Source: Corynebacterium capitovis DSM 44611
Lineage (GTDB): Bacteria > Actinomycetota > Actinomycetes > Mycobacteriales > Mycobacteriaceae
Direction of reading: 5' to 3'
Assembly (NCBI RefSeq): GCF_030440535.1
Contig: NZ_CP047117.1
Span: 1,302,001 to 1,366,000 of the forward strand
DNA length: 64,000 nucleotides
Each line of letters opens with the position of its first letter. Position 1 is the stretch's first letter. The position numbers and the translations under genes are program-made. Below are positions 29,287 through 40,010 of the stretch, in pieces. The notes under the pieces were generated by a model. That model saw only the letters and a program-made list of their open reading frames with translations. It searched no databases and was not told where the DNA came from.

Positions 29287-30367
29287 GGCGCTCCTGGCGC
29301 TCGTGAGTCTGGAGAGCCGTGATGAGGTCATCCATGTTTCCGTCGAGCACCGCATCAAGGTTGTTGGCCTTGTAGTTGATGCGGTGGTCGGAGATGCGGT
29401 TCTCCGGCCAGTTGTAGGTGCGGATGCGCTCGGAGCGATCCATCGTGCGCACCTGGGACGCTCGTCCCTCCGCGGCTTCGGCCTCTGCCTTCTCGCGTTC
29501 CATCTGATCCAAACGGGCCTGCAACACCTGCATCGCGCGGGCCCTGTTTTGAATTTGCGATCGCTCATTCTGGCAGGTCACAACGATGTTTGTGGGCAGG
29601 TGAGTGATGCGCACGGCCGAGTCGGTCGTGTTAACACCCTGGCCACCCTTGCCCGAGGAGCGATATACGTCAATGCGCAGATCTTTCTCATCGATGTCGA
29701 CGGAGCCGACTTCTTCCGGCTCTGGGTAGACCAGCACGCCAGCGGCGGACGTCTGAATCCGCCCCTGGGACTCGGTGACGGGCACGCGCTGTACGCGGTG
29801 CACACCACCCTCAAACTTCAACTTGCTCCACGCCCCGTCACGCGAGGGGGTCGTAGACTTGATCGCCACCGTAAGGTCCTTCGCACCGCCCAGGTCGGAT
29901 TCGGACAGGTCGAGGACTTCCCAGGCTAGGCCGTGCTTCTCGCAATACTTTTGGTACATGCGGGCGAGGTCCCCTGCGAACAGTGCCGCTTCTTCCCCGC
30001 CGGCGCCGGCTTTGATCTCCATGATGACGTCGTCGCCGTCGTGTTCATCGCGCGGCGCGAGAAGGTCGGCCAGCTCCTCCTCCAGGCGGACGATCTTCGT
30101 CTCGAGCCGTGCCGCCTCCTCCGCGAACTCCTTGTCCTCGGCGGCCATTTCAAGAGCCGCTCCGTGGTCGTCCCGGGCTTGCACGAGGGCGTCGTTGACG
30201 CGGATGATGGGCTGAAGTTCCGCGTAGCGCTTGGACAGCGTGCGGAACAGGCCCTGGTCACCGGCGACTGCCGGATCACCCATCTGTGCCTGAATACCTT
30301 GGTATTCGGACACGTAGTCGTCGACAAGCGATACGCGCGACGCCGCGGCCTGTGAGTTCTTCACCAC
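29273..30367 (-). CDS. prfA: Peptide chain release factor 1
   Basis: This 364-residue factor reads UAA and UAG. The stop-recognition motif appears as [10 protein letters not shown] in the expected place, and the peptidyl-hydrolysis motif is [10 protein letters not shown]. The start is GTG at 30367, sharing one base with the rho stop (TAGTG); a second GTG follows directly. Order rho-prfA-prmC is typical of actinobacteria. Confidence 0.97.
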   Translation of the reverse strand: MVKNSQAAASRVSLVDDYVSEYQGIQAQMGDPAVAGDQGLFRTLSKRYAELQPIIRVNDALVQARDDHGAALEMAAEDKEFAEEAARLETKIVRLEEELADLLAPRDEHDGDDVIMEIKAGAGGEEAALFAGDLARMYQKYCEKHGLAWEVLDLSESDLGGAKDLTVAIKSTTPSRDGAWSKLKFEGGVHRVQRVPVTESQGRIQTSAAGVLVYPEPEEVGSVDIDEKDLRIDVYRSSGKGGQGVNTTDSAVRITHLPTNIVVTCQNERSQIQNRARAMQVLQARLDQMEREKAEAEAAEGRASQVRTMDRSERIRTYNWPENRISDHRINYKANNLDAVLDGNMDDLITALQTHERQERLEAE

Positions 30368-32289
30368 TAGCTGTACTCCTCCTCGTCCTGATCAGCGGCC
30401 ATCGGAGCTGATTGGGCCACGCCCATGAGGAACTCACCGTTAGTCTTGGTCTTCTTGAGCTGCTTGATCAGCATGTCAATGGATTGGTGCGGATCGAGCG
30501 CGGAGAGGATGCGGCGCAGCTTGTGCATGATGCGCGCTTCCTCGGGGCTCATCAGCAGCTCATCCTTGCGGGTGCCCGAGGGGTTGACATCCACAGCGGG
30601 GAAAACGCGGCGCTCGGCGATCTTGCGGTCCAGCTTCAGCTCCGCGTTGCCGGTGCCCTTGAACTCCTCGAAGATAACGGTGTCGCCAGCCGATCCCGTT
30701 TCCACCATGGCCGTGGCGATGATTGTCAGCGAGCCGCCTTCCTCGATATTGCGGGCGGCACCCAGGAAACGCTTCGGCGGGTACAAGGCGTTGGAATCGA
30801 CGCCACCCGAAAGGATGCGCCCCGACGCCGGCGAGGAGTTGTTGTACGCGCGACCCAGGCGGGTGATCGAGTCGAGCAGGACCACGACGTCCTGGCCCAT
30901 TTCCACGAGACGCTTAGCGCGCTCAATTGCGAGCTCGGCGACGGCAGTGTGCTCGCTCGGCGGGCGGTCGAACGTCGACGCGATGACCTCGCCCTTCACG
31001 CCGCGCTGCATGTCGGTCACCTCCTCGGGCCGTTCGTCTACGAGGACGACCATGAGGTAGCACTCCGGGTTGTTCGTCGCAATGGCGTTAGCGATGTTCT
31101 GCAGGATCGTGGTCTTGCCGGCCTTCGGCGGGGAGACGATCAGCGCGCGCTGACCCTTGCCGATCGGCATGACCAGATCGATAACACGGGTGGTAAGGAT
31201 GTTCGGTTCTGTCTCTAACCGCAGCCGCTTGTTCGGGTAAAGCGGGGTGAGCTTGTGGAACTCCTTGCGTTGGCGCGCCTCCTCCGGGCTCACACCGTTG
31301 ACGGAATCCACCCGGACGAGCTGGTTGAACCGCTGCCGGTTGCGCCCGTTGCCGTGCGTGTGGCCTTGCCCGTTCGAGCGAACCTGCCCAACCACTGCAT
31401 CGCCAGAGCGGAGTCCGTTCTGGCGTACGAGCTTGCTGTGAATGAACACATCCGCCGGGCTCTGGCGGTAGCCGGTGGTGCGCAGGAACGCCGAGTTGTT
31501 GTCTACGACATCCACGATGCCCGCGACGTCGAGCAATTCCTCCGGCTCGTCCTGCGGGTTCTGTGAGTTCTGCCCGCTCTGGTGGTTGTTCTGGTTCTCA
31601 CCGTTCTCCCGCCCGCGATTGCGGTTACGGCGATTGCGGCGGCCGCGACGGTTGGTGCCGTCGTTGTCGTCGGCATCCCGGTTGTTGTCTCGGTTGCTGT
31701 CCCGATTATTGTCCTGGTTATTGTCCCTGCGGGGACGGTTCTCCCCCCGGGTATCGTCCTCTCGGGTCTCCGAGCCGCGGTCTGGGTTATTTCGGTTGTC
31801 CCGGTGATCCCGGTTGTCGTGTTGTTCGCGGCCGTTGTCAGAGGTATTCTCATGATCGTCGGGACTTTGGCGGGCGCGATTGCGCCGGGCACGGCGCGCC
31901 GCGGAGCGAGACTCGTATCGTTGCTCGGTGTTTTCCCCGGAATCGTTGCGCGGTTCACGCTGCTGCTCCGATTCGGCCCGCGAGCCCTCCGACTCGTGCG
32001 TGTCCTCGGATGCCCCGGTTCGCTCGTCGGGCGCAGCGTTTTTCGCGCCGTGCTCTGCATCCTGGCGGTCGTCACGTCCGCCCGAAACATGACCCCCCGC
32101 GGACTCCGTTTCGCCCCCTCGGCCCACTGCGCCCTTGGGCACCACGCCGGTGCGGATCGCCTCGATCAGCGCTCCCTTGCGCAGCGCTGACACACTCTTC
32201 AGCCCGCGCTCGGCCGCAATTCTGCGCAGCTCGGGGAGTTTTAGGGCAGTCAGGTCTTGGCTTGCTGCCGTGGTGTCCGTATCGGTCAC
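30367..32289 (-). CDS. rho: Transcription termination factor Rho with long polar insertion
   Basis: This 640-residue hexameric RNA helicase terminates transcription. The N-terminal [24 protein letters not shown] is the Rho N-domain. From about residue 55 to 250 there is an insertion very rich in Asn, Arg, Asp, Glu and Gly, typical of actinobacterial Rho and thought to bind RNA. The RNA-binding domain follows ([21 protein letters not shown]), then the ATPase with [15 protein letters not shown] and [15 protein letters not shown]. The start is GTG at 32289. Confidence 0.97.
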   Translation of the reverse strand: MTDTDTTAASQDLTALKLPELRRIAAERGLKSVSALRKGALIEAIRTGVVPKGAVGRGGETESAGGHVSGGRDDRQDAEHGAKNAAPDERTGASEDTHESEGSRAESEQQREPRNDSGENTEQRYESRSAARRARRNRARQSPDDHENTSDNGREQHDNRDHRDNRNNPDRGSETREDDTRGENRPRRDNNQDNNRDSNRDNNRDADDNDGTNRRGRRNRRNRNRGRENGENQNNHQSGQNSQNPQDEPEELLDVAGIVDVVDNNSAFLRTTGYRQSPADVFIHSKLVRQNGLRSGDAVVGQVRSNGQGHTHGNGRNRQRFNQLVRVDSVNGVSPEEARQRKEFHKLTPLYPNKRLRLETEPNILTTRVIDLVMPIGKGQRALIVSPPKAGKTTILQNIANAIATNNPECYLMVVLVDERPEEVTDMQRGVKGEVIASTFDRPPSEHTAVAELAIERAKRLVEMGQDVVVLLDSITRLGRAYNNSSPASGRILSGGVDSNALYPPKRFLGAARNIEEGGSLTIIATAMVETGSAGDTVIFEEFKGTGNAELKLDRKIAERRVFPAVDVNPSGTRKDELLMSPEEARIMHKLRRILSALDPHQSIDMLIKQLKKTKTNGEFLMGVAQSAPMAADQDEEEYS

Positions 32290-32642
32290 GGATGTCCTTT
32301 CGTCGCTTGTCGGACGCGACGTGGTGGCGCTAATGCGTCTTCACCTCGCCGCGAACCGGTAGCTTTCGTGTGCGATTAGCTCTCTTTTGTGCCCGCGCGT
32401 CGGATTCATCATCACTCCGAGCGGGCCCCCGCGGCACGCGCCCGCGCCGCCGGCTGCATCAACCGAATCAAGGGGAAGACCGCCACCCGCTCCGCACCGC
32501 TTCGAGGGCATCGCGGGAATGTATACGAGGAGCAATAGCAAACTCGGGCGATCTCCGAAATGATTGTAGCCTACGTGACCCTTCACTACCCCCTCAGGCA
32601 CGCACGGCGGTGACGTCTGCGCGCCACGCTAGAGTGTGGATC
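32290..32642. promoter_or_regulatory. Divergent promoter region between rho and the acyl-CoA ligase gene
   Basis: This 353-base stretch has no convincing gene. On the minus strand TACAAT at 32564-32569 (within GGCTACAATC) is a good corynebacterial -10, which would give rho an untranslated leader of about 265 bases containing GC-rich palindromic stretches. A long rho leader would fit autoregulation, known for Rho in other bacteria. On the plus strand TAGAGT at 32630-32635 ends seven bases before the ligase ATG, which would make that mRNA essentially leaderless. Both calls are by eye. Confidence 0.45.
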
Positions 32643-34421
32643 ATGTTTTCCACCATGCAGGAAGTGCCTTTTTCCGTCGGGCGGATCCTCGAATACGGTG
32701 CGACAATTCACAGCACGACGAGGGTGACTACCTGGCGCTCCGGTGCGCAACCGGAGGCGGAGGAGTCAACGTTCGCCCAGATCGGGGCGCGGGCCGCGGC
32801 GTTCGCGCATGCACTGCACGACGATCTCGGGGTCGATAGCGACCAGCGGGTCGCCTCTTTGATGTACAACTGCGCCGAGCATCTGGAAGTGATGTTCGCG
32901 GTTGCCGCGAAGGGCGCCGTGTTCACACCTCTCAATATTCAGCTCGTCGAGGATCAGGTGGCTTACGTCGTCAATCATTCCCAAGCTGAGGTCTTGGTCG
33001 CAGACCCGCGCTTGGCGCCTAAGGCCGGGCGCATTGTGCGCATGTGCCCCACCGTGCGGGCGGTGGTTTTCACGGGCCTCGACCCGCTCGACACGGCCGC
33101 CCGCGAGCTGCCCGAGGGGGTCGCGGCGTATTCATACGAGTCGCTTCTCGACGGACGCGCCACCGTTTACGACTGGCCCGTGTTACCCGAAAACACAGCC
33201 GCGGCGCTCGTGTACTCCACAGCGACGACGGGCCCGCCTAAGGGTGTGGCGTATTCGCACCGCTCGATTTGGCTCGAGGCCATGGGTCTGCGCGCAACGG
33301 ATTCGCTCGCCGTTTCGCATGGGGAGTCCTTCCTCTGCTGCATCCCCGTCTACCACGTGCTCAGCTGGGGAGTGCCGTTTGCGGCCTTTCTCGTGGGAAC
33401 GCCTCTCGTTCTGCCCGATTCGGATGTTTCCGCGCCGACCCTCGCCCGCCTCATCGAGGCGACGCACCCCCGTGTCGCGCACGGTGTACCTACCTTGTGG
33501 ATCCAGCTCATGGTTCACTACCTGCAGCATCCGCCGGCTCGAATGAGTCTGACGGAGCTGTACGTCGGTGGCTCCCCCGCCCCGCCGGCGCTGATCAAGA
33601 TGTGGGAAGAGCGCTATGGCGTCGACGTTGTCCACGTCTGGGGCATGACGGAAACGTCGACGGTGGGAACCATTGCCCGCTCCCCGTCCGGGGTGTCTGG
33701 TGAAGCGCGCTGGGCGTACCGGGTGTCCCAGGGCAGGTTCGCGCCGTGGCTGGAGTACCGAGTGGTCAACGATGGACGCGTCATGTCGTCAACGGATCGC
33801 TCTCAGGGCGAAATCCAAGTTCGGGGCAACCTCGTAGCCGGCTCCTATTACCACTCCCCTGCCCAAGAACCCGGTGGTTTGGCCAGCGAGTTTCGGGGGG
33901 AACCCGTCACCGAGCAGCGCAATTTGTTCACGGCGGACGGGTGGCTGCGCACCGGTGACGTGGGAACGGTGACCAACGATGGGTTTATGACTTTGTACGA
34001 CCGTGCCCGGGACGTCATCCGCTCAGGAGGCGAGTGGATTTACTCCGCGCAGGTCGAAAACCTTGTGATGGAGGCCGACGAGGTGGTGGAGTGCGCCGTC
34101 ATTGGCCACCCCGACAAGAAGTGGGGCGAGCGACCGCTCGCCGTCACCGTCCTCCACGAGGGCGTCGAGCCAAGTCCCGAGACGGCGGCTCGGCTACGTC
34201 GCGGGCTGGGACGCACCCTTCCGTCGTGGATGGCACCCGAGTACTGGGCGTTTGTCTCGTCGATCGACAAGACCTCGGTGGGCAAATTCGACAAGAAGGA
34301 CCTGCGCAAGCACCTCGCGGCCGGGGTGTTCGACGTGATCGCGCTGCCCGGGCCGGGTAACAGCTCGCGCGGTAACCCGACCGCCGAGCAAGTCGCGGTG
34401 GCTAGCGAGGAAGAGGACTAG
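32643..34421 (+). CDS. Fatty-acid--CoA ligase (AMP-binding, FadD type)
   Basis: This 592-residue adenylate-forming enzyme activates a carboxylic acid, most likely a medium- or long-chain fatty acid, to its CoA ester. The P-loop-like AMP motif is YSTATTGPPKGV, followed by WGMTETSTVG, WLRTGDVG, and a C-terminal catalytic lysine in KTSVGKFDKKDL. The ATG at 32643 was chosen; the frame extends 91 codons upstream through non-coding sequence. The gene is monocistronic and converges on thrB with 13 bases between. Substrate cannot be read from sequence. Confidence 0.9.
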   Translation: MFSTMQEVPFSVGRILEYGATIHSTTRVTTWRSGAQPEAEESTFAQIGARAAAFAHALHDDLGVDSDQRVASLMYNCAEHLEVMFAVAAKGAVFTPLNIQLVEDQVAYVVNHSQAEVLVADPRLAPKAGRIVRMCPTVRAVVFTGLDPLDTAARELPEGVAAYSYESLLDGRATVYDWPVLPENTAAALVYSTATTGPPKGVAYSHRSIWLEAMGLRATDSLAVSHGESFLCCIPVYHVLSWGVPFAAFLVGTPLVLPDSDVSAPTLARLIEATHPRVAHGVPTLWIQLMVHYLQHPPARMSLTELYVGGSPAPPALIKMWEERYGVDVVHVWGMTETSTVGTIARSPSGVSGEARWAYRVSQGRFAPWLEYRVVNDGRVMSSTDRSQGEIQVRGNLVAGSYYHSPAQEPGGLASEFRGEPVTEQRNLFTADGWLRTGDVGTVTNDGFMTLYDRARDVIRSGGEWIYSAQVENLVMEADEVVECAVIGHPDKKWGERPLAVTVLHEGVEPSPETAARLRRGLGRTLPSWMAPEYWAFVSSIDKTSVGKFDKKDLRKHLAAGVFDVIALPGPGNSSRGNPTAEQVAVASEEED

Positions 34422-34434
34422 CTACCCCCGGCGC

Positions 34435-35364
34435 TTAGGCTCGGCTCAAAGTGGCGGTAACCGCTCCGGCGATGTCGAGGTCGAGGACCCTCAGCTCAGC
34501 CTCTCGGGCCGAGCTGAGGATCTTATCCGGCACTGGTTCCGTGCTCAGCACCATCACTGTCGGGCCGGCGCCGGACAAGTAGGCGGCGTAGCCGCGGTTG
34601 CGCATATGGTTGACCCACTCCGCCGTGACCGGCAGGACATCTGCGCGATAGGGCTGGTGCAGCCTGTCGCGGGTGCCTTCCCACAACAGCTCCGGGTGGT
34701 GCTGGATGGCCACCGTCATCACCGCGGTGCGGGAGACGTTGAAGCGCGCATCTGTATGCGTCACGTGGCTCGGAAGCACTTGACGTACTGCGTGCGTGGA
34801 AGCGTGGAAATCCGGCACCAAGGCCGTCGCTCTTATCGACGGGTGCACGTCGACCCCAACGGCACGATACGCCGGCTGCGTCACGCCATCGACGGGCACG
34901 TCGGTCCAGGACACCACGGCGCCACCCAGCACAGATGCCGCCGCGTTGTCTGGGTGACCTTCGAACGCCGACGACAGCTGCACAACAGCCTCAGTGTCCA
35001 GCGGCTGGCCCGCGAGCGTGTTCGCTGCGACGACACCCGCGACCGCCGCAGCCGCCGAAGATCCTAACCCGCGCGATTGCGGGATAGCGTTCGTGCAGGT
35101 CACCTTAAGTCCGGGCGCGTGGGCGTTGGCTGCCCGCAGCCCCTCGCGGATCGCTTTGACCACCAAGTGCGAGGAGTCGCGGGGGAGCTCATCCGCGCCT
35201 TCCCCAAAGATCACCACCTCCAGGCCCGACTCCGTCACCTCTACCTCAACGGTGTCGTAGATTCCGAGCGCGAGGCCCAGGGTGTCGAACCCGGGGCCGA
35301 GGTTCGCCGAAGACCCGGGGACAGTAACCGAGGCCTTGAGCCCCACCTGCAGATCGATAGGCAT
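34435..35364 (-). CDS. thrB: Homoserine kinase
   Basis: This 309-residue GHMP kinase phosphorylates homoserine on the threonine branch. It has [14 protein letters not shown] near the N-terminus, the ATP loop [16 protein letters not shown] and a C-terminal [14 protein letters not shown]. It starts nine bases after hom, so the hom-thrB pair is the standard corynebacterial operon. Confidence 0.97.
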   Translation of the reverse strand: MPIDLQVGLKASVTVPGSSANLGPGFDTLGLALGIYDTVEVEVTESGLEVVIFGEGADELPRDSSHLVVKAIREGLRAANAHAPGLKVTCTNAIPQSRGLGSSAAAAVAGVVAANTLAGQPLDTEAVVQLSSAFEGHPDNAAASVLGGAVVSWTDVPVDGVTQPAYRAVGVDVHPSIRATALVPDFHASTHAVRQVLPSHVTHTDARFNVSRTAVMTVAIQHHPELLWEGTRDRLHQPYRADVLPVTAEWVNHMRNRGYAAYLSGAGPTVMVLSTEPVPDKILSSAREAELRVLDLDIAGAVTATLSRA

Positions 35365-35373
35365 GCGAGAATC

Positions 35374-36726
35374 TTAAGCGTCGAGGCGGATCACCGAGTC
35401 GACAGCCTGGACGTCCCGATGCTCGCTCAGATTCTCGACGATTCTCCGCAAGTCCTTTTCCGCTGCTTCGTGCGTGACGACGATGAGATGGGCGCCGTCC
35501 CCAGATTCCTCTTGGCGCACGGCCGAAAGCGACACGCCGGCCTCGGCGAATTCACGCGCGAGGTCGGAGAGCACCCCCACACGGTCGTTGACGGTCATAT
35601 TAATGTGGTAGCGCGTCAGGACCTCGCCAAACTCGACAACGGGGTAGTCCGCGTACGGGTTATCCGCGGGGGCCCGGCCGCCGTGGATCTTGTTCCGGGC
35701 CGCGCCGACCAGGTCACCGAGGACGGCAGACGCCGTGGGAGCGCCCCCGGCGCCGTTGCCGTAGAACATCAGGCGTCCGGCTGCTTCCGCCTCGACGAAG
35801 ATGGCGTTGTAAGATTTGTCCACGCTGGCAAGCGGGTGGTCATTGGGAACCAGCGCGGGGTGAACGCGCGCGTTAACCCCGGTCGTGGCACCGGTGTCGT
35901 CGACAAGCCTCTCGCAGATGGCCAGCAATTTGATGGTCTCGTTCGACTGGCGGGCGGCTGCGATATCGTCGGCGGTGATTTTCGTGATGCCCTCGCAGTA
36001 GACATCGTCGTATGTGACCCGGGTGTGGAAACCCATGGAGGCGAGGATCGCAGCCTTGGAGGCGGCGTCGTGCCCCTCCACGTCAGCGGTGGGGTCCGCC
36101 TCGGCGTAGCCCAAACGAGTGGCTTCGGCCAGCGCGTCCTCGTAGCTCATCCCCGTGGTGGCCATCGCATCGAGGATGAAGTTCGTCGTTCCGTTCACGA
36201 TGCCCGAGATTCGCTGAATCTGGTCCCCCGCGAGGGAGCGACGCAGCATTCCGACGACGGGGATCGCCGCGGCCACGGCGGCCTCGTAGTAGAGGTCGAC
36301 CCCGGCCTCGTTTGCGGCTCGGGACAACTCATCGGCGTGTGCCGCGACGAGCGCCTTGTTGGCGGTGACCACCGATTTGCCAGCATTGAGGGCCTGCAGG
36401 ACGAGTTCGCGGGGGTAGTCGATCCCGCCGATGAGTTCCACTACCACCTCAACGTCGTCGCGGTCGATGAGGCTGCGGGCGTCGTCGGTAAGTTGGAGGT
36501 TTTCGAGGCCGGGGCTGCCCTGGTGCTTGGATACGTCGGACACCGCGACGCCGCGCACCGCGATGGGCCCGCCGATGCGGTTTTCGAGGTTTTCGGAGAA
36601 CTCACTGATGAGGCGTAGCACTTCCGAGCCGACAGTCCCCTTGCCTAGGATGGCCACCCCGACCTCTTGACCAATCCCCTTTCCGGGGTAGTTGCCGTTA
36701 CGGCCTTCGGCGTAGCGTGCAGTCAT
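35374..36726 (-). CDS. hom: Homoserine dehydrogenase
   Basis: This 450-residue enzyme reduces aspartate semialdehyde to homoserine. The NAD(P) fold starts GVAILGKGTVGSEVLRL, the catalytic segment includes GGIDYPRELVLQAL, NGTTNFIL and EADPTADVEGHDAASKAAILA. A C-terminal ACT domain (from about residue 370, VLSDLAREFAEAGVS) carries threonine feedback in C. glutamicum. The ATG at 36726 is preferred to one ten codons upstream because it gives family length and has GGAG 12 bases before it. Confidence 0.97.
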   Translation of the reverse strand: MTARYAEGRNGNYPGKGIGQEVGVAILGKGTVGSEVLRLISEFSENLENRIGGPIAVRGVAVSDVSKHQGSPGLENLQLTDDARSLIDRDDVEVVVELIGGIDYPRELVLQALNAGKSVVTANKALVAAHADELSRAANEAGVDLYYEAAVAAAIPVVGMLRRSLAGDQIQRISGIVNGTTNFILDAMATTGMSYEDALAEATRLGYAEADPTADVEGHDAASKAAILASMGFHTRVTYDDVYCEGITKITADDIAAARQSNETIKLLAICERLVDDTGATTGVNARVHPALVPNDHPLASVDKSYNAIFVEAEAAGRLMFYGNGAGGAPTASAVLGDLVGAARNKIHGGRAPADNPYADYPVVEFGEVLTRYHINMTVNDRVGVLSDLAREFAEAGVSLSAVRQEESGDGAHLIVVTHEAAEKDLRRIVENLSEHRDVQAVDSVIRLDA

Positions 36727-36782
36727 CGTTCTCGCAGTCTCCTGTAGTCGCGTCATTCTGGCTGTGCTCGAGTGTACCGCTT

Positions 36783-36788
36783 AGTCTA
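36783..36788 (-). promoter_or_regulatory. Possible -10 element for hom-thrB
   Basis: TAGACT on the minus strand lies 57 bases before the chosen hom start in the gap after lysA. It resembles the corynebacterial -10 (TAnAAT), but no clear -35 is visible. C. glutamicum also transcribes hom-thrB from its own promoter. Confidence 0.35.
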
Positions 36789-36820
36789 GATTGCACCCGG
36801 TGAAGTCCGCACGCGGGTCT

Positions 36821-38161
36821 CTAGACCTCTCTCGCGAGGATGTCCTCAACGGTTTCGCGCCTGATCATGGGGCTCACCCGCCCGGCGCGCACCGAGACGA
36901 CCGCTGGGCGAGCGAATGAGTTGTAATTCGACGACATCGAGTAGCAATAAGCCCCCGTCGCGGGCAGCGCAATGAGATCGCCACTAACGATGTCGTCGGG
37001 CCACGTTGCGTCGTAAATGAGAATGTCGCCCGATTCACAGTGGGACCCCACGAGCCTTGTTGCCGTGTCTTCTCCGTCCGTGAAGCGGTTGACCATGCGC
37101 CCGTCGTACTCCGCCGCATAAAGCGCGGGGCGTACGTTGTCGCTCATTCCACCATCAACCGCGATGTAGCGTCGGGTCTCCGTATCCGAGGTGTGCACAT
37201 CCTTGACGATGCCAGCCGTATACACCGTCACGGTTGACGGCCCCGCAATCGCGCGCCCCGGTTCGACCACCACCGTGGGAGCCTCGATTCCCAAATCCGC
37301 AGCGGCCGACCGCACTGCGGCGAGGAGGTCGGCGGCCACGCCTCGCACGTCGAGCGCTTGTTCAGCCGGTGTGTAGGCGATCCCGTAGCCACCCCCGAGG
37401 TCGAGGTAGTCGAGCGCGACGCCCGTGTTCTCCCAAATCGCGCGGTAGAGACGTAGAACGCGCTCAGCGGCGAGCTTAAAACCCTCCGCGTCGAAGACCT
37501 GTGAACCCACGTGACAATGCAACCCCGTCAACTCGAGGTGTGCGGCGGCAATTGCGTCCACGGCCGCCTGGTACGCGGAACCGGACGCGAGGGACATACC
37601 GAACTTCTGATCCTCGTGGCTAGTGGCAATGAACTCGTGGGTGTGTGCATCCACACCCGGTTTGACCCGCACAAAGACGTCCTGGATGGTGCCCGACAGT
37701 GCCGCGAGCTCTTCTAACCTCTCAAGCTCCGCGTGGGAATCGACGACGACGTGCCCGACGCCGGACTCGAGGCACAGCGTGAGGAAACCATCCGACTTGT
37801 TATTCCCGTGGACCGTGATCCGCTCTGCCGGGAAACCGGCCGCCAGCGCGATGCGCAACTCGTTTTCACTGGCCACATCGAGCGAGAGGCCCTCTTCGTC
37901 GACCCAGCTCGCTATCCGACGGGTAAGGAACGCCTTGGACGCGTAGTGCACGTTTTCCGGCGCCCCGAACGCCTCGGCCATATCGCGACACCGCGACCTG
38001 AAGTCGTCTTCGTCCACAACCATGACGGGTGTGCCGAACTCCTCAGCGATCTCTGGCAGCGGTACCCCCGCCACCGTGACCACTCCGTCTTCTTGCCGCG
38101 CAGCCCCGCGCGGCCAGACATGCGCGGGGAGTTCGTTGAACGCGGACACTGGCGCGGACAC
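36821..38161 (-). CDS. lysA: Diaminopimelate decarboxylase
   Basis: This 446-residue fold-III PLP enzyme converts meso-diaminopimelate to lysine. The PLP lysine is in [10 protein letters not shown], with [20 protein letters not shown], the glycine loop [12 protein letters not shown] and HCESGD supplying the substrate-binding Cys across the dimer. Its GTG start immediately follows the argS stop, giving the argS-lysA operon known from C. glutamicum. Confidence 0.97.
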   Translation of the reverse strand: MSAPVSAFNELPAHVWPRGAARQEDGVVTVAGVPLPEIAEEFGTPVMVVDEDDFRSRCRDMAEAFGAPENVHYASKAFLTRRIASWVDEEGLSLDVASENELRIALAAGFPAERITVHGNNKSDGFLTLCLESGVGHVVVDSHAELERLEELAALSGTIQDVFVRVKPGVDAHTHEFIATSHEDQKFGMSLASGSAYQAAVDAIAAAHLELTGLHCHVGSQVFDAEGFKLAAERVLRLYRAIWENTGVALDYLDLGGGYGIAYTPAEQALDVRGVAADLLAAVRSAAADLGIEAPTVVVEPGRAIAGPSTVTVYTAGIVKDVHTSDTETRRYIAVDGGMSDNVRPALYAAEYDGRMVNRFTDGEDTATRLVGSHCESGDILIYDATWPDDIVSGDLIALPATGAYCYSMSSNYNSFARPAVVSVRAGRVSPMIRRETVEDILAREV

Positions 38162-39808
38162 CTACATCCGCTCCGGTGCGGTGATGCCAAGCAGGCCAAG
38201 CGCGTTAGCGAGCACCTGACGCGTGGCCGTCGCCAAGGAAAGGCGCGCGGCGTGGATCGGCTGAGCTTCTTCGCCCGCCTTGGGCAAGATCTGGCAGGAG
38301 TCGTAGAACTTGTGGAAGGAGCTGGCCAGCTCCTCCGCGTAGCGGGCCACCCGGTGCGGCTCGCGTAGGCTGGCGGCGGCCGCCACAACGCCGGGGAATT
38401 CACCCAGCGTGCGTATTAGGTCGCCTTCCTTCTCGTGGGTGAGTAGTGAAAGGTCCGCCCCCTCGACCGTCACCCCGGAGTCGGCTGCCCGACGCGCGAT
38501 CGAGCACAACCGGGCGTGGCCGTACTGAACGTAGTAAACGGGGTTCTCGCTCGACTGAGAAGTCCATAGGTCGAGGTCGATGTCGAGCGTTTGGTCTACC
38601 GACGAGCGCACCAAGGAGTAGCGCGCGCCGTCGACGCCAATGGCATCCACAAGGTCGTCGAGCGTGATGATTGTCCCCGCGCGCTTGGACATCTTCACCG
38701 GCGTGCCGTTTCGCACGAGGTTGACCATCTGCCCGATCAGCACCTCTACGGCGGACGGGTCGAAACCGAGCGCCGCCGTCGCGGCACGCAACCGCGCGAT
38801 GTAGCCGTGGTGGTCCGCGCCCAGCATGTAGATAGCCAGTGAGTGGCCGCGTTGGAACTTGTCAGCAACGTAGGCGATATCGCCCGCGATATACGCTGCG
38901 TTGCCATCAGACTTGATCACCACGCGGTCTTTGTCATCGCCAAAGTCCGTGGACTTGAGCCACCAGGCGCCATCGGCCTCGTACAGGTTTCCGTTGCTCT
39001 TCAGAGTCTCCACCGCTGAGTCGACGGCCCCCGACTCAAAGAGAGAGTTCTCGTGGAAGTACACGTCGAAGTCCACGCCGAACTCGTGCAGCGAAGACTT
39101 AATGTGGTCAAACATCATCTCCACGCCCAGCGCGCGGAACGTTTCCTGCACGTCCTCAGACGCGAGGGCATCAGGCCGCTTGTCGACGACCGCCCGCGCG
39201 ATCTCGCCGATATAGTCCCCGCCGTACCCGTCCTCCGGGGTCGGTTCCCCCTTCGCCGCGGCGACGAGCGAACGCGCAAAGCGGTCGATCTGCCCACCGT
39301 GGTCGTTAAAGTAATACTCGCGGGTCACCTCCGCGCCCGAGGCCTCGAGGACGCGGCCGAGCGAATCGCCCACAGCAGCCCAGCGGGTCCCCCCCAAGTG
39401 GATCGGCCCGGTGGGGTTGGCTGAGACAAACTCGAGGTTGATCTTCTGGCCGCCCAGGCTGTCCGAGTGGCCGAAATGCTCCCCCTGCTCCAAAATCTGC
39501 GACACGAGTTGCCCCTGGGCGTCGGCCGCTAACCGAACGTTGATGAACCCTGGCCCAGCTACCTCCGCGGACTCGATGGCCGGGTCGGCCACGAGGGCGT
39601 CGACAAGCCAGCCTGCAAGCTCCCGCGGGTTCGTGCCCGCCTTCTTGGCCGTCTGAAGCGCGATATTCGTGGCGTAATCCCCGTGCTCAGGGTTGCGGGG
39701 ACGCTCAACGGTCACTGAGTCCGGAACGACGGTGGCGTCTAGGTCATGGGCGTTGAGCACGTCCGTTGCGGCACGCTGGATCACTGCGGCAAGGTCAGCT
39801 GGCGTCAT
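38162..39808 (-). CDS. argS: Arginyl-tRNA synthetase
   Basis: This 548-residue class I synthetase has the HIGH-type motif as [19 protein letters not shown], the DHHGYIARL segment and a canonical KMSKRAGT. The C-terminal anticodon-binding domain ends [10 protein letters not shown]. The ATG at 39808 is chosen because it gives the family N-terminus; the longer frame runs into the leader hairpins. A tRNA-Arg gene lies 1.9 kb away. Confidence 0.97.
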   Translation of the reverse strand: MTPADLAAVIQRAATDVLNAHDLDATVVPDSVTVERPRNPEHGDYATNIALQTAKKAGTNPRELAGWLVDALVADPAIESAEVAGPGFINVRLAADAQGQLVSQILEQGEHFGHSDSLGGQKINLEFVSANPTGPIHLGGTRWAAVGDSLGRVLEASGAEVTREYYFNDHGGQIDRFARSLVAAAKGEPTPEDGYGGDYIGEIARAVVDKRPDALASEDVQETFRALGVEMMFDHIKSSLHEFGVDFDVYFHENSLFESGAVDSAVETLKSNGNLYEADGAWWLKSTDFGDDKDRVVIKSDGNAAYIAGDIAYVADKFQRGHSLAIYMLGADHHGYIARLRAATAALGFDPSAVEVLIGQMVNLVRNGTPVKMSKRAGTIITLDDLVDAIGVDGARYSLVRSSVDQTLDIDLDLWTSQSSENPVYYVQYGHARLCSIARRAADSGVTVEGADLSLLTHEKEGDLIRTLGEFPGVVAAAASLREPHRVARYAEELASSFHKFYDSCQILPKAGEEAQPIHAARLSLATATRQVLANALGLLGITAPERM

Positions 39809-40010
39809 GGAGTCACAGTCTAATTCAGTAGTGCGTCGCAGACCCCAACTGGGGAGGACGCACGCGAGGGTGGCCGGAGCCACCCGACAGGGGTGAGTCT
39901 CCGGCCACCCTCGCATTCCTCATTTCCCGTGAGACGCTCTCTCACGCGTCCGCATGTATTGTGGGGCGTAAACCATAGAAAATCATACAAACAATCTGAA
40001 AAGGTGGGCA
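39809..40010. promoter_or_regulatory. Divergent leader with nested hairpins between argS and a secreted hydrolase gene
   Basis: Three perfect inverted repeats lie here: 39928-39934 with 39940-39946 (7 bp, CGTGAGA), 39864-39878 with 39900-39914 (15 bp, GCGAGGGTGGCCGGA) enclosing a second 5-bp stem (CACCC/GGGTG), and a small CCCC/GGGG stem near 39844. A TATGAT at 39982-39987 on the minus strand could be the argS -10, placing all hairpins in the argS leader. The structure suggests a control element for argS-lysA; no T-box features are visible. Confidence 0.5.

Noticed and set aside
34435..39808. thrB-hom-lysA-argS as a newly assembled amino-acid cluster
   Set aside because: This order is normal in Corynebacterium.
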